This document shows positions 28,101 to 32,832 of a stretch of 57,004 nt of DNA, in pieces. Both the position numbers and the translations under genes were made by a program. Each line of letters begins with the position of its first letter. Position 1 is the first letter of the stretch. The DNA comes from Streptomyces wedmorensis (GTDB lineage Bacteria; Actinomycetota; Actinomycetes; Streptomycetales; Streptomycetaceae), in NCBI RefSeq assembly GCF_000716445.1, contig NZ_JNWK01000076.1, positions 1 through 57,004 of the forward strand, in the 5' to 3' direction. The notes beneath the pieces are model-generated. The model ran no database searches. It was given only the letters and a program-made list of their open reading frames with translations, and was not told the origin of the DNA.

Positions 28101-31100
28101 CAGCCTGTTCCAGTCCCAGTGGTACGCCATCATCTGCATGGCTTGCGCGACGGCCCTGTCGCGGTTGATCACTGGCGCTCGGGTCATGTCCGGCCGCGCC
28201 TGCTCCTGCACCCGCGTGGAGGACTCGCCGGTCCGGTCGCTCTCCTCCTGGTCCACGCCGCCGCGGCCGGCGGCGGACGGTTCCAGCCCGAGCGTACGGG
28301 CCGCCTCGCGGGCCGCCTCCCGCGCGGCGGCCATCGGATCGGGTTCGTCGCGGCTCCGGTCGAGCACATCGGCGACGGTGACGAGCGCCTGGTAGTACAG
28401 CGGGCTGCGCTCGTGCAACGGCCGGGGGTCGTCGATCGTCACATCGGTTCGCGCGAAGTCCTCCAACACCGCGATCGCGTCGGTGAGCAGCGCGTCGAAG
28501 GCCCTCTCGTCCAGTCGGGAGCGCAGGGCGAGCTCGGTGCTCCGGGCGCTGTCGAGCTGAAGGTCCCGCGCGGTCGGGCCGGCGGCATCGATCCGCAGAC
28601 GTGCCGCAAGGCGCTGGGCGGCCTCGGGCCCCCGTGTCCCGAGTACGTGCGCGAGCTGGGCGAGTTCGAGGTGCTGCCGGCGCGCGCTGTGGGCGAACCA
28701 GGTCGGGTAGAGCTCCGCCACGATCCCGTACGCCCGCGTGAGGACTTCACCCTGGACGCGGACGCCGTCGGCCAGCAGCGCCTCGGCGGCGCGCAGTTGG
28801 GCGACGGTCCGCAGCGCGGCGGCCTCGCCCCGGGCGTGCAGGGTCTCGGCGATCTGCCAGATCACGGCGTCGCGCTCGGACGCGGTCATCGACCTCAGTC
28901 GCGGATCGGCGCTTTCCGCGATCCTCTCCGCCTCCCGTCGCAGCTCCGTGGCCCGTACCTGGCGTGTCGTCGCGTCCGGCAGCTGCTCGGTGAGCTGCCG
29001 CAGCAGCCGCGCACGGGCCGCGTCCCCGTCGCGGGTGGGGTTGCTCGGGTCTCCGCGCAGCCCGTCGAGTACGTGGCGTACCACGGCGTCGGGGTCGGCG
29101 CCCGTGGTGATGCCGGGGGCCTCGGTGAGGCGACGGGCCGACGCGGAGGAGGTCTCGCCCCGCTGGACCGGTGCGCTCTCCAGGTCGTCGAGCCGGCTGC
29201 CCGTCGAGGACGCACCACCGGCGCCACGAGCGCGTGGCCGCTGATTCCGCTCCCTCATGATCTCGTTGGCCACGGTGTTCGCCGCGTCGGGGCCCCCTTC
29301 GTGCAAGGCACGTGCGACGCGCACCAGGCGATCGTCGCGGAGCAGTCGCTCGGCCGGTGACAGCGGGGTCAGGCGGAGGCTGTCGGTTCGCTCGTTCAGA
29401 TAGGCCGAGGCACGGGAGTAAAGGTCCTGGATCTCGGAGCGGGACAGCCCGGAGAGGGCCGACCAGAGGGTGACGCTGCCGTGGTGCTCCGCCCACAGTC
29501 TGGTCGTGGCGGGATTCAGTCCCACCGATGCCGCGAACTCCTGCAGGCGCCTGGGCACGTCGGCGTTCGCGACCCGGACGTTGCCGATGATGTCCCGCAG
29601 CGCGCGCTCATAGTCCGCCCGATACCGCTCGCTGTGTTCCAGCAGCATTCGGTGCGTGGTCAACCTGGGGTCGGTCGGCTGCCATGGCAGGTGCAGTTCG
29701 TTGCCGGTGTACGCCAGGCCCCTGCCCGCGTAGACCAGCGTCTCCGCACGTGACACGGGATCCTGGTGTCGGGCCGGCCCCGTCGCCTCGGGGCTCGACG
29801 GAAGCGGGTCCTCAACGGTTCGCCCCGGCGCGGACTCCTGCGTCACGGGCACAGGGGCGGGAGGCGTCGGGTTCCTGTTCACCTGCGCCTGGAAGTGGGC
29901 GCGCAGTTCCTGGACGCCGGGACCCGTGTTCTCCTCACGGGCCGGGCGGGACGAGGCTCCGGCCTCGGGCGTCGGACCGGTCGGGTCCGCACCGTCGTCG
30001 AGCCAGGTGGTGATCAGACTGACCTGATGCGGGGTCGCGGTGTCCATCCGGAACACCTTGCGCGCGATGGACGGAGCGTGCGGCTCGCCTCCGTTGTCCT
30101 TGACGTGCCGAGCCAGCGCGAGAGCACGGTCCTTCATCTCCCGCACCGTGCGCGGGACCCCTCCGGGATGCAGTCCCGCCGCGGCGATCCAGCCCTTGAC
30201 GCGGTCGATCTCGTCGCGCGTGGGCGGGCGGATACCGGTCGAGAACGCCACGCGCGCGAGGACGGGCCGTTTGACGGTCGTGCCGGCGGCCAGCGTTTCG
30301 CGGGCCTGCGTCACCGCGCCGCTCATCCGCTCGAAGGTGGGGACGTCGGCGAACGTCTCGGTGGATCCGAGCCCTCCGAACCACTCCAGAACACCGATGA
30401 CGAACGCTCTCCCGCTCCGATGGGGATCCCTGCTGAAGAAACGGGCGATGTGGGAGGGCTTGGAGTCGCGGCCGGTCAGGCGCTCGTGAACGGCGCGGGC
30501 GACGATGTAGTCGACGATCTCCCCAAGGGCTTCGGTCCCGTCCGGCTCCGGGGGCATCGTGTCACCGACGTAGTCGTCGGTGTCGAACACCGCGTACGGG
30601 TCGTTCATGTGCGGCAGCGTTCCGGCCGGGACCAGTCCCTCCTCGACGAGCCAGTCGGTGACCTGCCGCACGTCCTCGTCGGCAGGCTTCAGCGTCTCGT
30701 AGACGCGCTGCGCGATGGATCTCGGATCTATGCTCCTTCCCTCCCGCGCGGCGCGGCGGGCCAGCCCACGCGTGTACACCCTCTGTGGGTTCTCGGCCAG
30801 CCACTCCACGGCCGCGGCCCTCTGCGGCACCGACGGCTCGGGCTCCTGGAACACGCGGGAGTAGAGCTCCGCCGCCGCTTGCTCCCGTTGTTCCCGCGAT
30901 GTGCCGTGGTCCCGCGTCGTCGTCCCGGATGCCGCACCGGTCAGCGCGCCCTTGATGCGCTCGATGACTCCGCCCTTCGTCAGCGGCCCGCCCATCAGCC
31001 CGGCGACGACGAGCCAGCCGGTGACCTTGCCGAGGCGATAGCCGTCGGATTCGTCGACCGCTCGTCCCAGTAGGACCTGCGTGAGCGCCCGGGGATCGAC

Positions 31101-32255
31101 GCGCTCTCCCTCCTCAAGGCTCTTTCGCGCTGCCGCGAAGACGCCGGCCATGTGGTGGTCGTCGCTGGTGGGTGCCCCGCTCCTCACCAGCGAGCCCAGC
31201 CCGACACCTTCCAGGAATCCGCGGACCATCGCCTTGGCTTCAAGGGACTGTCCCGTGGGGTAGGCCTCGGTGAACAGCTCTCCCAGGGTGGGATACCGGC
31301 CATTGGCAGCGGACGTGACCGCCCGGTGGACGACGTACTCGGCACGCTGCTGTACGGACACTTGGGCGTCCGGCTGCGGGGCTTCCACGCGCAGCCCGTC
31401 GAGCAGCTGCGCCATGACGTCGACGGCCGGTCCGCCGACGTCCTTCTCCATGTGTTTACGTATGCCGTGCAGTTCGAGCCAGTAGCGGACCGCGGCCCGC
31501 TGCGTCGGCGAGGGCTGCCGGACAGCGAATTGGAGGCGGGCCACCTGGAGCGTATCGACGCTCCCGTCCGCCTTGCGCATCGAACGGGCGTCCTGCACCA
31601 CGCGCTGGACGAACGTGCTGTACACACTCTCCGTTCCGTCAAGGGCATCGAGATATTCGGTCGCCTCGAACCAGCCCAGCAGACGCGAGGACTCACCGTC
31701 CACGTTTCGTTCCGCGCCCAGTACCTCGTCGACGATGTCGTCGAGCAGCCAGCCGTCCTCGCCGCTGTCGGTCTTGCTCCTCATCTCCGCCACTGCCACG
31801 ATCATCTCGACGGGCGCCACGCCACCCGTGGTCGGTGCACCCGCAGCCTCCAGGAAACCGGCCGTGTACATCACCTGGTCGACAGACGGCTCCGCGACAC
31901 CGGGATAGGCGAGCCGCACCAGTTCGGCGAGCGGAGTGTCCGGCCGCTGCTCGTACGCGGCCAACACCCGAGCGACACGCGCCGGATCCTCGGTCGGAAC
32001 GGTGGACGTCGACTCATCGGTGTCGGAGATCGCCTCGTCCACCGACATGGCGTCGTCCGTGGCGTCCTTCACCCCTCGCGAGCCGCCGAGCCAGGAGGTG
32101 ACCAGATGCTCCTGCTGGAGGGTCGTTACCGGCACCCCGAACACCGCTCGCGCGATGGAGGGCACATCGGGCACCTGACCGTTGGCCTGAGCCTGCCGGC
32201 CCAGCCCCACCGCGTACTCCTTCATCCGCTGACGGGCCGGCGGCCTCCAGGACAC
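13137..32255 (-). CDS. Giant multidomain toxin/effector-like protein, C-terminal part
   Basis: About 6370 residues in one open frame ending at TGA 13137-13139. Order of domains in translation: helical WL modules (32.2-29.9 kb), for example SIARKVF followed by TPHQVSLITTWL; a helical H-x-x-L-L-x-x-S-x-x-Y repeat; three His/Cys clan CD-like modules (27.56-26.9, 24.87-24.2, 22.9-22.3 kb), each followed by an alpha/beta partner segment (G-T-D or A-P-A-G motifs); a Gly/Asp-rich linker at about 21.27 kb; a beta-rich array of several similar units (19.9-15.0 kb); Ala/Glu-rich coiled coils (14.95-14.1 kb); and a C-terminal OTU-like domain (13.74-13.14 kb). There is no signal peptide, because the frame opens inside a repeat: the GTG at 32253-32255 is not a credible start. 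Coding reads on from the upstream segment in another frame. Function is inferred from domains only. The nearest family I recall is the Streptomyces 'lonely Cys domain' giants. No TM segments stand out. Confidence 0.85.
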   Translation of the reverse strand: MSWRPPARQRMKEYAVGLGRQAQANGQVPDVPSIARAVFGVPVTTLQQEHLVTSWLGGSRGVKDATDDAMSVDEAISDTDESTSTVPTEDPARVARVLAAYEQRPDTPLAELVRLAYPGVAEPSVDQVMYTAGFLEAAGAPTTGGVAPVEMIVAVAEMRSKTDSGEDGWLLDDIVDEVLGAERNVDGESSRLLGWFEATEYLDALDGTESVYSTFVQRVVQDARSMRKADGSVDTLQVARLQFAVRQPSPTQRAAVRYWLELHGIRKHMEKDVGGPAVDVMAQLLDGLRVEAPQPDAQVSVQQRAEYVVHRAVTSAANGRYPTLGELFTEAYPTGQSLEAKAMVRGFLEGVGLGSLVRSGAPTSDDHHMAGVFAAARKSLEEGERVDPRALTQVLLGRAVDESDGYRLGKVTGWLVVAGLMGGPLTKGGVIERIKGALTGAASGTTTRDHGTSREQREQAAAELYSRVFQEPEPSVPQRAAAVEWLAENPQRVYTRGLARRAAREGRSIDPRSIAQRVYETLKPADEDVRQVTDWLVEEGLVPAGTLPHMNDPYAVFDTDDYVGDTMPPEPDGTEALGEIVDYIVARAVHERLTGRDSKPSHIARFFSRDPHRSGRAFVIGVLEWFGGLGSTETFADVPTFERMSGAVTQARETLAAGTTVKRPVLARVAFSTGIRPPTRDEIDRVKGWIAAAGLHPGGVPRTVREMKDRALALARHVKDNGGEPHAPSIARKVFRMDTATPHQVSLITTWLDDGADPTGPTPEAGASSRPAREENTGPGVQELRAHFQAQVNRNPTPPAPVPVTQESAPGRTVEDPLPSSPEATGPARHQDPVSRAETLVYAGRGLAYTGNELHLPWQPTDPRLTTHRMLLEHSERYRADYERALRDIIGNVRVANADVPRRLQEFAASVGLNPATTRLWAEHHGSVTLWSALSGLSRSEIQDLYSRASAYLNERTDSLRLTPLSPAERLLRDDRLVRVARALHEGGPDAANTVANEIMRERNQRPRARGAGGASSTGSRLDDLESAPVQRGETSSASARRLTEAPGITTGADPDAVVRHVLDGLRGDPSNPTRDGDAARARLLRQLTEQLPDATTRQVRATELRREAERIAESADPRLRSMTASERDAVIWQIAETLHARGEAAALRTVAQLRAAEALLADGVRVQGEVLTRAYGIVAELYPTWFAHSARRQHLELAQLAHVLGTRGPEAAQRLAARLRIDAAGPTARDLQLDSARSTELALRSRLDERAFDALLTDAIAVLEDFARTDVTIDDPRPLHERSPLYYQALVTVADVLDRSRDEPDPMAAAREAAREAARTLGLEPSAAGRGGVDQEESDRTGESSTRVQEQARPDMTRAPVINRDRAVAQAMQMMAYHWDWNRLLADGAEAMEEIDGALVDDETAALPLPASAGALTLAHKAALFDTAERELSPRLPGWAQLPEERKTALKAVLVREGWLRGSGAAIAMGARMVMEVRLLSLRPPNEDSATFLTRALQGGMELIETHHPGWIRQRDVAYRHRTLLSLSVGRLTDPLPHVQAAARAMESTKYGSAPLGAFHLETVRPTRAPDVTILFSRRGKAREDDLAAWAKHKADASAVFHYVRPQGKWLVPIGRAPLPWRERTALYLALHAGPDAFKPFVTDLDVVPWSDNEHEEGSMGVVTSPEHIAEALLAHPTFPEMVTKARQHPNKELHLVLFGCNVGAVLGETRNSLGAVAAWIGARAQVPGLKMFLWGSPHKVSVALSGEVCAEAPLGSTMWVPVEIVPPGYPHVRYEAPFTGATSFQLMTDSPPLRPVRASQELLAKVEEMRLRLTEMFGPEVAKSAGLHYVDVPRHGSKVRGFWPGEGYGVWDMATLQRKMTEGVNERHRVDPGAAIVLGTDFAAMGGILDEEDPTVRPPLMDPVTGRLLAPPVENIPGRTMEVDTDEELPLYGIAPGQLLADLRGWPVIAPAGFVVPGGEKGTGGVLRVEGLPLDTEDIEWSEWVVFWPTQWSDETPRPPAVLTEETARPPVPSEEGDGHRSSGPPVEEPSEPSGSVTPQGRATAAGDAKLAELFVHGTVENPGERLEQIAELAGMPEAGAEEVHTLLVRHSEEYRGHLDAGLAILGMADGDRGEARERLRRLVAERGLDPSLADVWAAWFARHERLVAAYPSAVPEQDGTSLSLTVLQEIEALSAAEEEATGNGKAVDRAHEMIAEFWATLVRKGELAREELEWSASPHAHRQMADHLSAHAEQLAADYLSTYDPEDWPLLGARQRGDLLALIRHTLDEVLRAPRERAQKHIMAGRTLALETDWVTGDAEARPLTGEKAAALMSQAVNYLLLARPEPFTPEDLGTWEVSVLDILHKQLPRWSSLSVREGRALLALIIAEGRQRGMDAAERLVTRLIHEDALWAAGTGGLAFANTVRGANALLRGRLEQRKGRHDPVEWHQQLMAVAHTLAVKGPVEASQLVATSFRARGSATRGMFHIAYVEPRGGKSLVISLHDSDQLSANTPPWQRHDADEGAVYSFVTVDSQARILSYHLRPDATLVTEPLPWAGRHTVYFDLHGGPGFLAPSLAPGAGPWAPMPPAHLAELMSHDQRLLGMARKALAADGVLHLVLASCHAASDEETRYTALDAFAQAMSGVLHRHPGLTLHVHGATSQFHLVFPFGHIAVSSPPGQVWKTVTVTPPQRQRLMVSGKHLHGAMSLYLTTDGPFESPLLEGDALIRALERLPETLRRQVLFVNTLRDGQRFVGYGTEGYRLWDAAELGQEIAEAGARSGIEDGAVIVLGTDYSGVGTAVSGPDRSVMDLSQAPARKLANVRGAPVLAPWGKPVQMPERTGGAPVLTVPRPPEETNNPLWQPWVLHLPDGFDTSVLVDHGRLVKDESLAVHDESDEEEDGQRVSGTTATPPSSGPPGFMTNSYDPAAPMDVTPSEPAPSPLRLPTDRDTALDWMMNRLADFPAHVAVRGEEARRALEADVGTPGRDATPLRMTREQRDDLRLEVARLATRYFPDWHEQSAATQRELVSMVSYEVWAHGHIRGLQLGARLATAYALARPGNVTRARDTLKRVLGIIEHSYPSWFLLHEAGEQWDRVLELVDSLNDGEEAAVRLAVSREVPRQSQGIGFFRATRSSTRSHLANVLILHTQEFLATDHADWADHDPGPQATFNVRHIGQDGSVRLTSGGKLPWGGQLTYYVDAHGDAETLTPALTNAAYGDAHGLVDVSPQHLAQLLASTQEMEALLRYAESTGVMVNLVMIACEFAGVTNHATQAARELAEAIHHPHLTVWANPSMVNMDGGTIQVEIEGEGGDWTWRPFMAHKEQRAEPWFDETAFTAAVSMRSLKDQPIYPLTPSRTLRRLLRQFGERPVVAIDAAPSGSSRIEVYEEMPRGTWKYTARDAAWLGLQMSTNPAVTQTIVVLFSGSTGAGPVIGWRGGEVPSVGQPLGKGVGHIAPPTSAPAAHQEGTEAPAAGPKTVNPVPGHVPVRSEDSFAQILSDITGATVVAPAGPLTWDVGRGPVPTPFLTVDRPPEELDNPAWQEWTVHTPRTLPLLGTGTLAALHAARPGTLPPRLTAHPSLILPLEYISRVLSGIQEEERRQALLSHMGALLPWETGHRTSVAVPDPDVPDEARFEAEQRLMYALVLDEGVVRPIVDDLAASLAVLLNGDGGDGDGGDGGPPQGGGPDGGGPGPTGPEADPLPPEGRTDRPEDTAVLGRADEARRAEALLRGGGPGGPRSLESVAGKLWPGDPYAGADRVHARLIEHSERYRGDYEEARRHLFGDDGAGRPEPGESRLRAHVRAIGLDDSTADHWRDRLRAGRAAETSRDKQRQDAADPLWIEASGLVNQYAPLPMDTGRWTALKRSEMRLLAEEHRHLVVLQLRAGLHEAAVASARDLGRSLGLAPRPYAQGGRRAEVPPTGEPYASGSGTSTTARSSLGTDPSHESEGAADLRRAHELVERLEREASARRGGLDRGGEERDATLDRDDPTPLRPLTDGEATRWVQDQVEQALAQASPGSTRGDLPGDTTATALSELRVRARAAAWEWLSRIERAALSVTPYDESRDDTNTVTSTGESVRAAADLAAQRPWLDPTAEAPPPRGEEDFIAFRDGSRLPAHLRNLGHSTLSIRGVELAAAEIGERLGLPTEAMVRLRQALRDFPHRFLGDGFPLTYRGADGLSHEVVISVRNYGAWSRYRDAAHTPTRLDLEIQRRTGVGEGKALGHAASLTVNVPLGPSTALISPYGSVRAAFRVNEPTYGFTTSGVSQTTSSLRGKDGVHSHIDDLWFEFRDVTERRRPKQGFGLGLRTGSRPPDRLDWLVGGTGRFRTAPVTDGFAVRSALLWVVPDSTTDPPAPDLIPRRIPLAASSVPEIFVAEDFGSVEEIFTWAAALVPGAALASPAHAELRRFFSSENFRGILDQAFRSPVSSQALYKEDGGTLLGAFEVLIAPDTREGATAELVRAAHKTEIRSQKTAKTMSERSRGLVKGIGLGITLGPAIGPRSARFQVSLTGTANFAREHRTTHGSTAASNATATVVDHGGTYTMPLKISARLAGGPWQTFHNSARMRLTRNEARRLAGWDDNAGLPPGAKEPSAPPFLTVDRPVTFGGLTKVKSLDWPTGATGGVTASTTVVEELFDRVHRELADRHPGLVLPPGLHTRTEWGAAKLFDPTAWARLRREGWRGTRQDYATALSNTHKLRDVISQAHTETGLERMMTVGLPVRIHRLGVREEHVTVLIRAELTGRRFVGTRHDVGLRTGTGVTQTARQASTVSQGGGMALNAGLITRLRTGGTAANADTSLGASGTVRHQVSYGPAIAAEGVSAFTGRSHVFAYDISLTATELVFSRPRMATRVATGNVLAAEWFVRRKPASALLGPTLRAEAVKATVELYVPAALTVDEGRHRVKAAEPFPEGLPRELTAKLPLLPWETARRLASGRPMPAFSPQAWQSRPHMVAAAPFPGRLLGAVKQVLGEASGNRWFYATAGTPAHDSLMEGMAPSQIDANFSLAASPFGWQLGGLFGMGAATDQHSSVVIRSRVTSLRPLLYVDDNHGLEISYDAQFHAGWQKGGSTGVSWSFAAGGGRTVNASEDEVVNAEAGDGHVRFIVKSGLSGQVFDRHDSSAVTVQRSATRSTVLGHSGRTVLLIGSVDWTVAAASRGTGFLASSAKSSERWAATVVTNDSGVLIWMAEQDALALGLIDDHLGQLPGWNEQVWREPGWSEGVPPFSFDAGTFDMSALLDAFTTRADASRRDRMLVLPESLLDDPMGQLVRLSVLLSPDGLRAMAHEMLRDGYTLRTFQPRTGVSREGTLSFELRRGTPVLRETRAGHTITTYWSATVSRTGTRRSRQGWSIGPALSGSATRSGITVNAGGADRVGTTTARSVTENHSSTRTSGNEYDGPVAVYTTPYHMTIRVGSQGKERFRVEAPIGELREYQPLSLLEPVPGPVPPGGEQRSDPPAHLTAAPGPGLLPPERGSTDVLHAWLQDRGNRLFRQGPRTVTVQGVGGSKALLDAALLAVGAAMGTAEPTKTSAPASAETAEQSGTPNGTTVSIGGVPRPVRPGTPAHAVLSNALGAGSLQAFFHEAVEHGLAVTLHDTALFGNMDLELRLAPRVEFDGAALLAVDHGNDLSHSVKIAESTARSDSSVDSRHPTVTGGPAFITGDPLFSRVGSSAAAPTGTTADAITQDPTSVVVDSSKLKLPVGRSLLFRLPVTWLVVADAKRRGADAVAKAASVLGVEATSKPSGVARLPLDNGVLVWVREDFALERGLVTEENFPDEVSAAWDRVRDATQQWQAATSAYQAARAAASGASREWDEALEEAAEDERAWQRAVAAARQAERVRERAEQAGAGHEPARPRVTGADPDAGLGAAEAPTDQAHEDELAALEAYRRSSERLRGRGERLVRLHQELSDQDRAVREAGARMHGARTAADAVTAWYQRPADERTDSRPGPWDPEAAVALPDEPEVSPVPSVEELLYSEAGAAEDKDEDTEIPLAQDVFDTWLADEAGGLGGLRTGAKLLPAAGRAPGLAEAQEETILHAWRRVHAYGLAWVTADAAYHAARAELARHPADPEAVRRLGVARAAAVHALRTSEAVRDRALAITRWHTTAPERRPLTAPAPWLPPARPNPPAPDALPVSRFDRETHEGTGAPLSLTAPDGRRLRIVDPVSHPSATGDAGPDSLTEQGTSTAPHAGGGESFHRALSLELDRVRPDWRDTHGIGGARPGETAAALRELLARTLEAADLLDPANPDSPSVDDVTAIEPQEKVTGEELDRAGIVLAGPHREEFEALALLPTGATHALASRPELRRALLAALLRRRGDAADDTGWRHTAADLMAPLAAQALGIRITVVRDDLGHQTYGDPTRPEIVLHLAAGHWYAAQPDPSS
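13140..13740 (-). other. C-terminal OTU-like domain with Cys-to-Ser change
   Basis: The segment begins GGGESFHRALSLEL and ends with ITVVRDDLGHQTYG and LAAGHWYAAQ. This matches the layout of OTU-like cysteine peptidases (D-G-x-C-F-x-x-A at the start, H-Y or H-W at the end). The residue at the nucleophile place is Ser (codon 13707-13709), not Cys; the terminal His is at 13170-13172. It may be an inactive or binding-only OTU fold, or a related toxin fold. The assignment is by motif layout only. Confidence 0.45.
15000..19930 (-). other. Beta-rich repeated domain array
   Basis: About 1640 residues rich in Thr, Ser, Val and Gly with long amphipathic strands. Similar units recur: VSQTTSSLRG, REHRTTHGSTAA, VTQTARQASTVSQGG, TVQRSATRSTV and ARSVTENHSSTRTSG each mark the same place in a unit of about 300 residues. 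Two units end with a similar closing motif: GVLIWMAEQDALALGLI at about 16.7 kb and GVLVWVREDFALERGLV at about 15.0 kb. It resembles the long beta-solenoid or beta-barrel parts of exported toxins; the role is unknown. Confidence 0.55.
22335..22905 (-). other. Clan CD (caspase/CHAT/C80-like) His-Cys module 3
   Basis: YYVDAHGDAE gives the His (codon 22698-22700) and LVMIACEFAG the Cys (codon 22518-22520), 60 residues apart. Each is preceded by a hydrophobic strand, as in caspase-fold peptidases (H-G, then A-C-x-G). The partner segment after it contains VVLFSGSTGAG and TGATVVAPAG. Catalysis is not proven. Confidence 0.5.
24235..24870 (-). other. Clan CD (caspase/CHAT/C80-like) His-Cys module 2
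   Basis: VYFDLHGGPGF gives the His (codon 24606-24608) and LHLVLASCHAAS the Cys (codon 24438-24440), 56 residues apart. It is followed by VIVLGTDYSGVG and RGAPVLAPWG, the same partner segment as after module 1. Confidence 0.5.
26905..27560 (-). other. Clan CD (caspase/CHAT/C80-like) His-Cys module 1
   Basis: LYLALHAGPDAF gives the His (codon 27357-27359) and LHLVLFGCNVGA the Cys (codon 27150-27152), 69 residues apart. The L-F-G-C-N context recalls the autoprocessing cysteine of large clostridial toxins (family C80, clan CD). It is followed by VLGTDFAAMGG and RGWPVIAPAG. Confidence 0.5.
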
Positions 32256-32832
32256 CGACGACGAAGGCGATCCTGGCCTCGGCCAGGTTCAGACCGAGGC
32301 CTTCCTCATACGTGCGGGATATCAGGGGGAGGTTGTTCCTCCGGTCGTTCATCGCCCTGGCCACGACGTAGTCCGCCCACTGCCCCACCGGAGAGCCCTC
32401 GCCCAGCGCCTCGTTGAAACGGATCTGCGATGCCGCGGGGTTCGGTCGAGGCGGAACCACCAGCTCCGGCGCGACGACACCCTCGTCCTCAGACGTGGAG
32501 ACCGCAACCGCAGCTTCCGTAACCAGGCCCGTGAGCGGGGAGATCCCTCCAAGATGGGCGGTAGTCGCCCCACCCTGCGGCTCGCTCGTATCCATCAGCG
32601 ACTCCGCGTCCGGCGTGACGTCCGAGTCGGTGACATCCGCGTCCGGCGTGACGTCCGAGTCGGTGACATCCGCGTCCGGCGTGACGTCCGGGTCGGTGAC
32701 ATCCGGGTCGGTGACGTCCGGGTCCGGCGTGACGTCCGGGTCCGGCGTGGCCTCCTCCACCCCTCCCGAGCCGCCGAGCCAGGAAGTGACCAGATACTCC
32801 TGCTGGAGGGTCGTCACCGGCACCCCGAACAC
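32256..32832 (-). pseudogene. Giant-gene fragment between two frame changes
   Basis: This short in-frame stretch has the usual array content: FGVPVTTLQQEYLVTSWLGG, a DPDVTPDADVTD repeat, SLMDTSE, VAPELVVPPRP, GQWADYVVARAMNDRRN and FVVGVLEAAG. It joins the upstream fragment only by a frame change at about 32,834-32,850, and the downstream giant frame by another at about 32,237-32,243. At both joins part of the repeated module is missing. It is best read as part of the same giant gene. It has no start of its own. Confidence 0.7.
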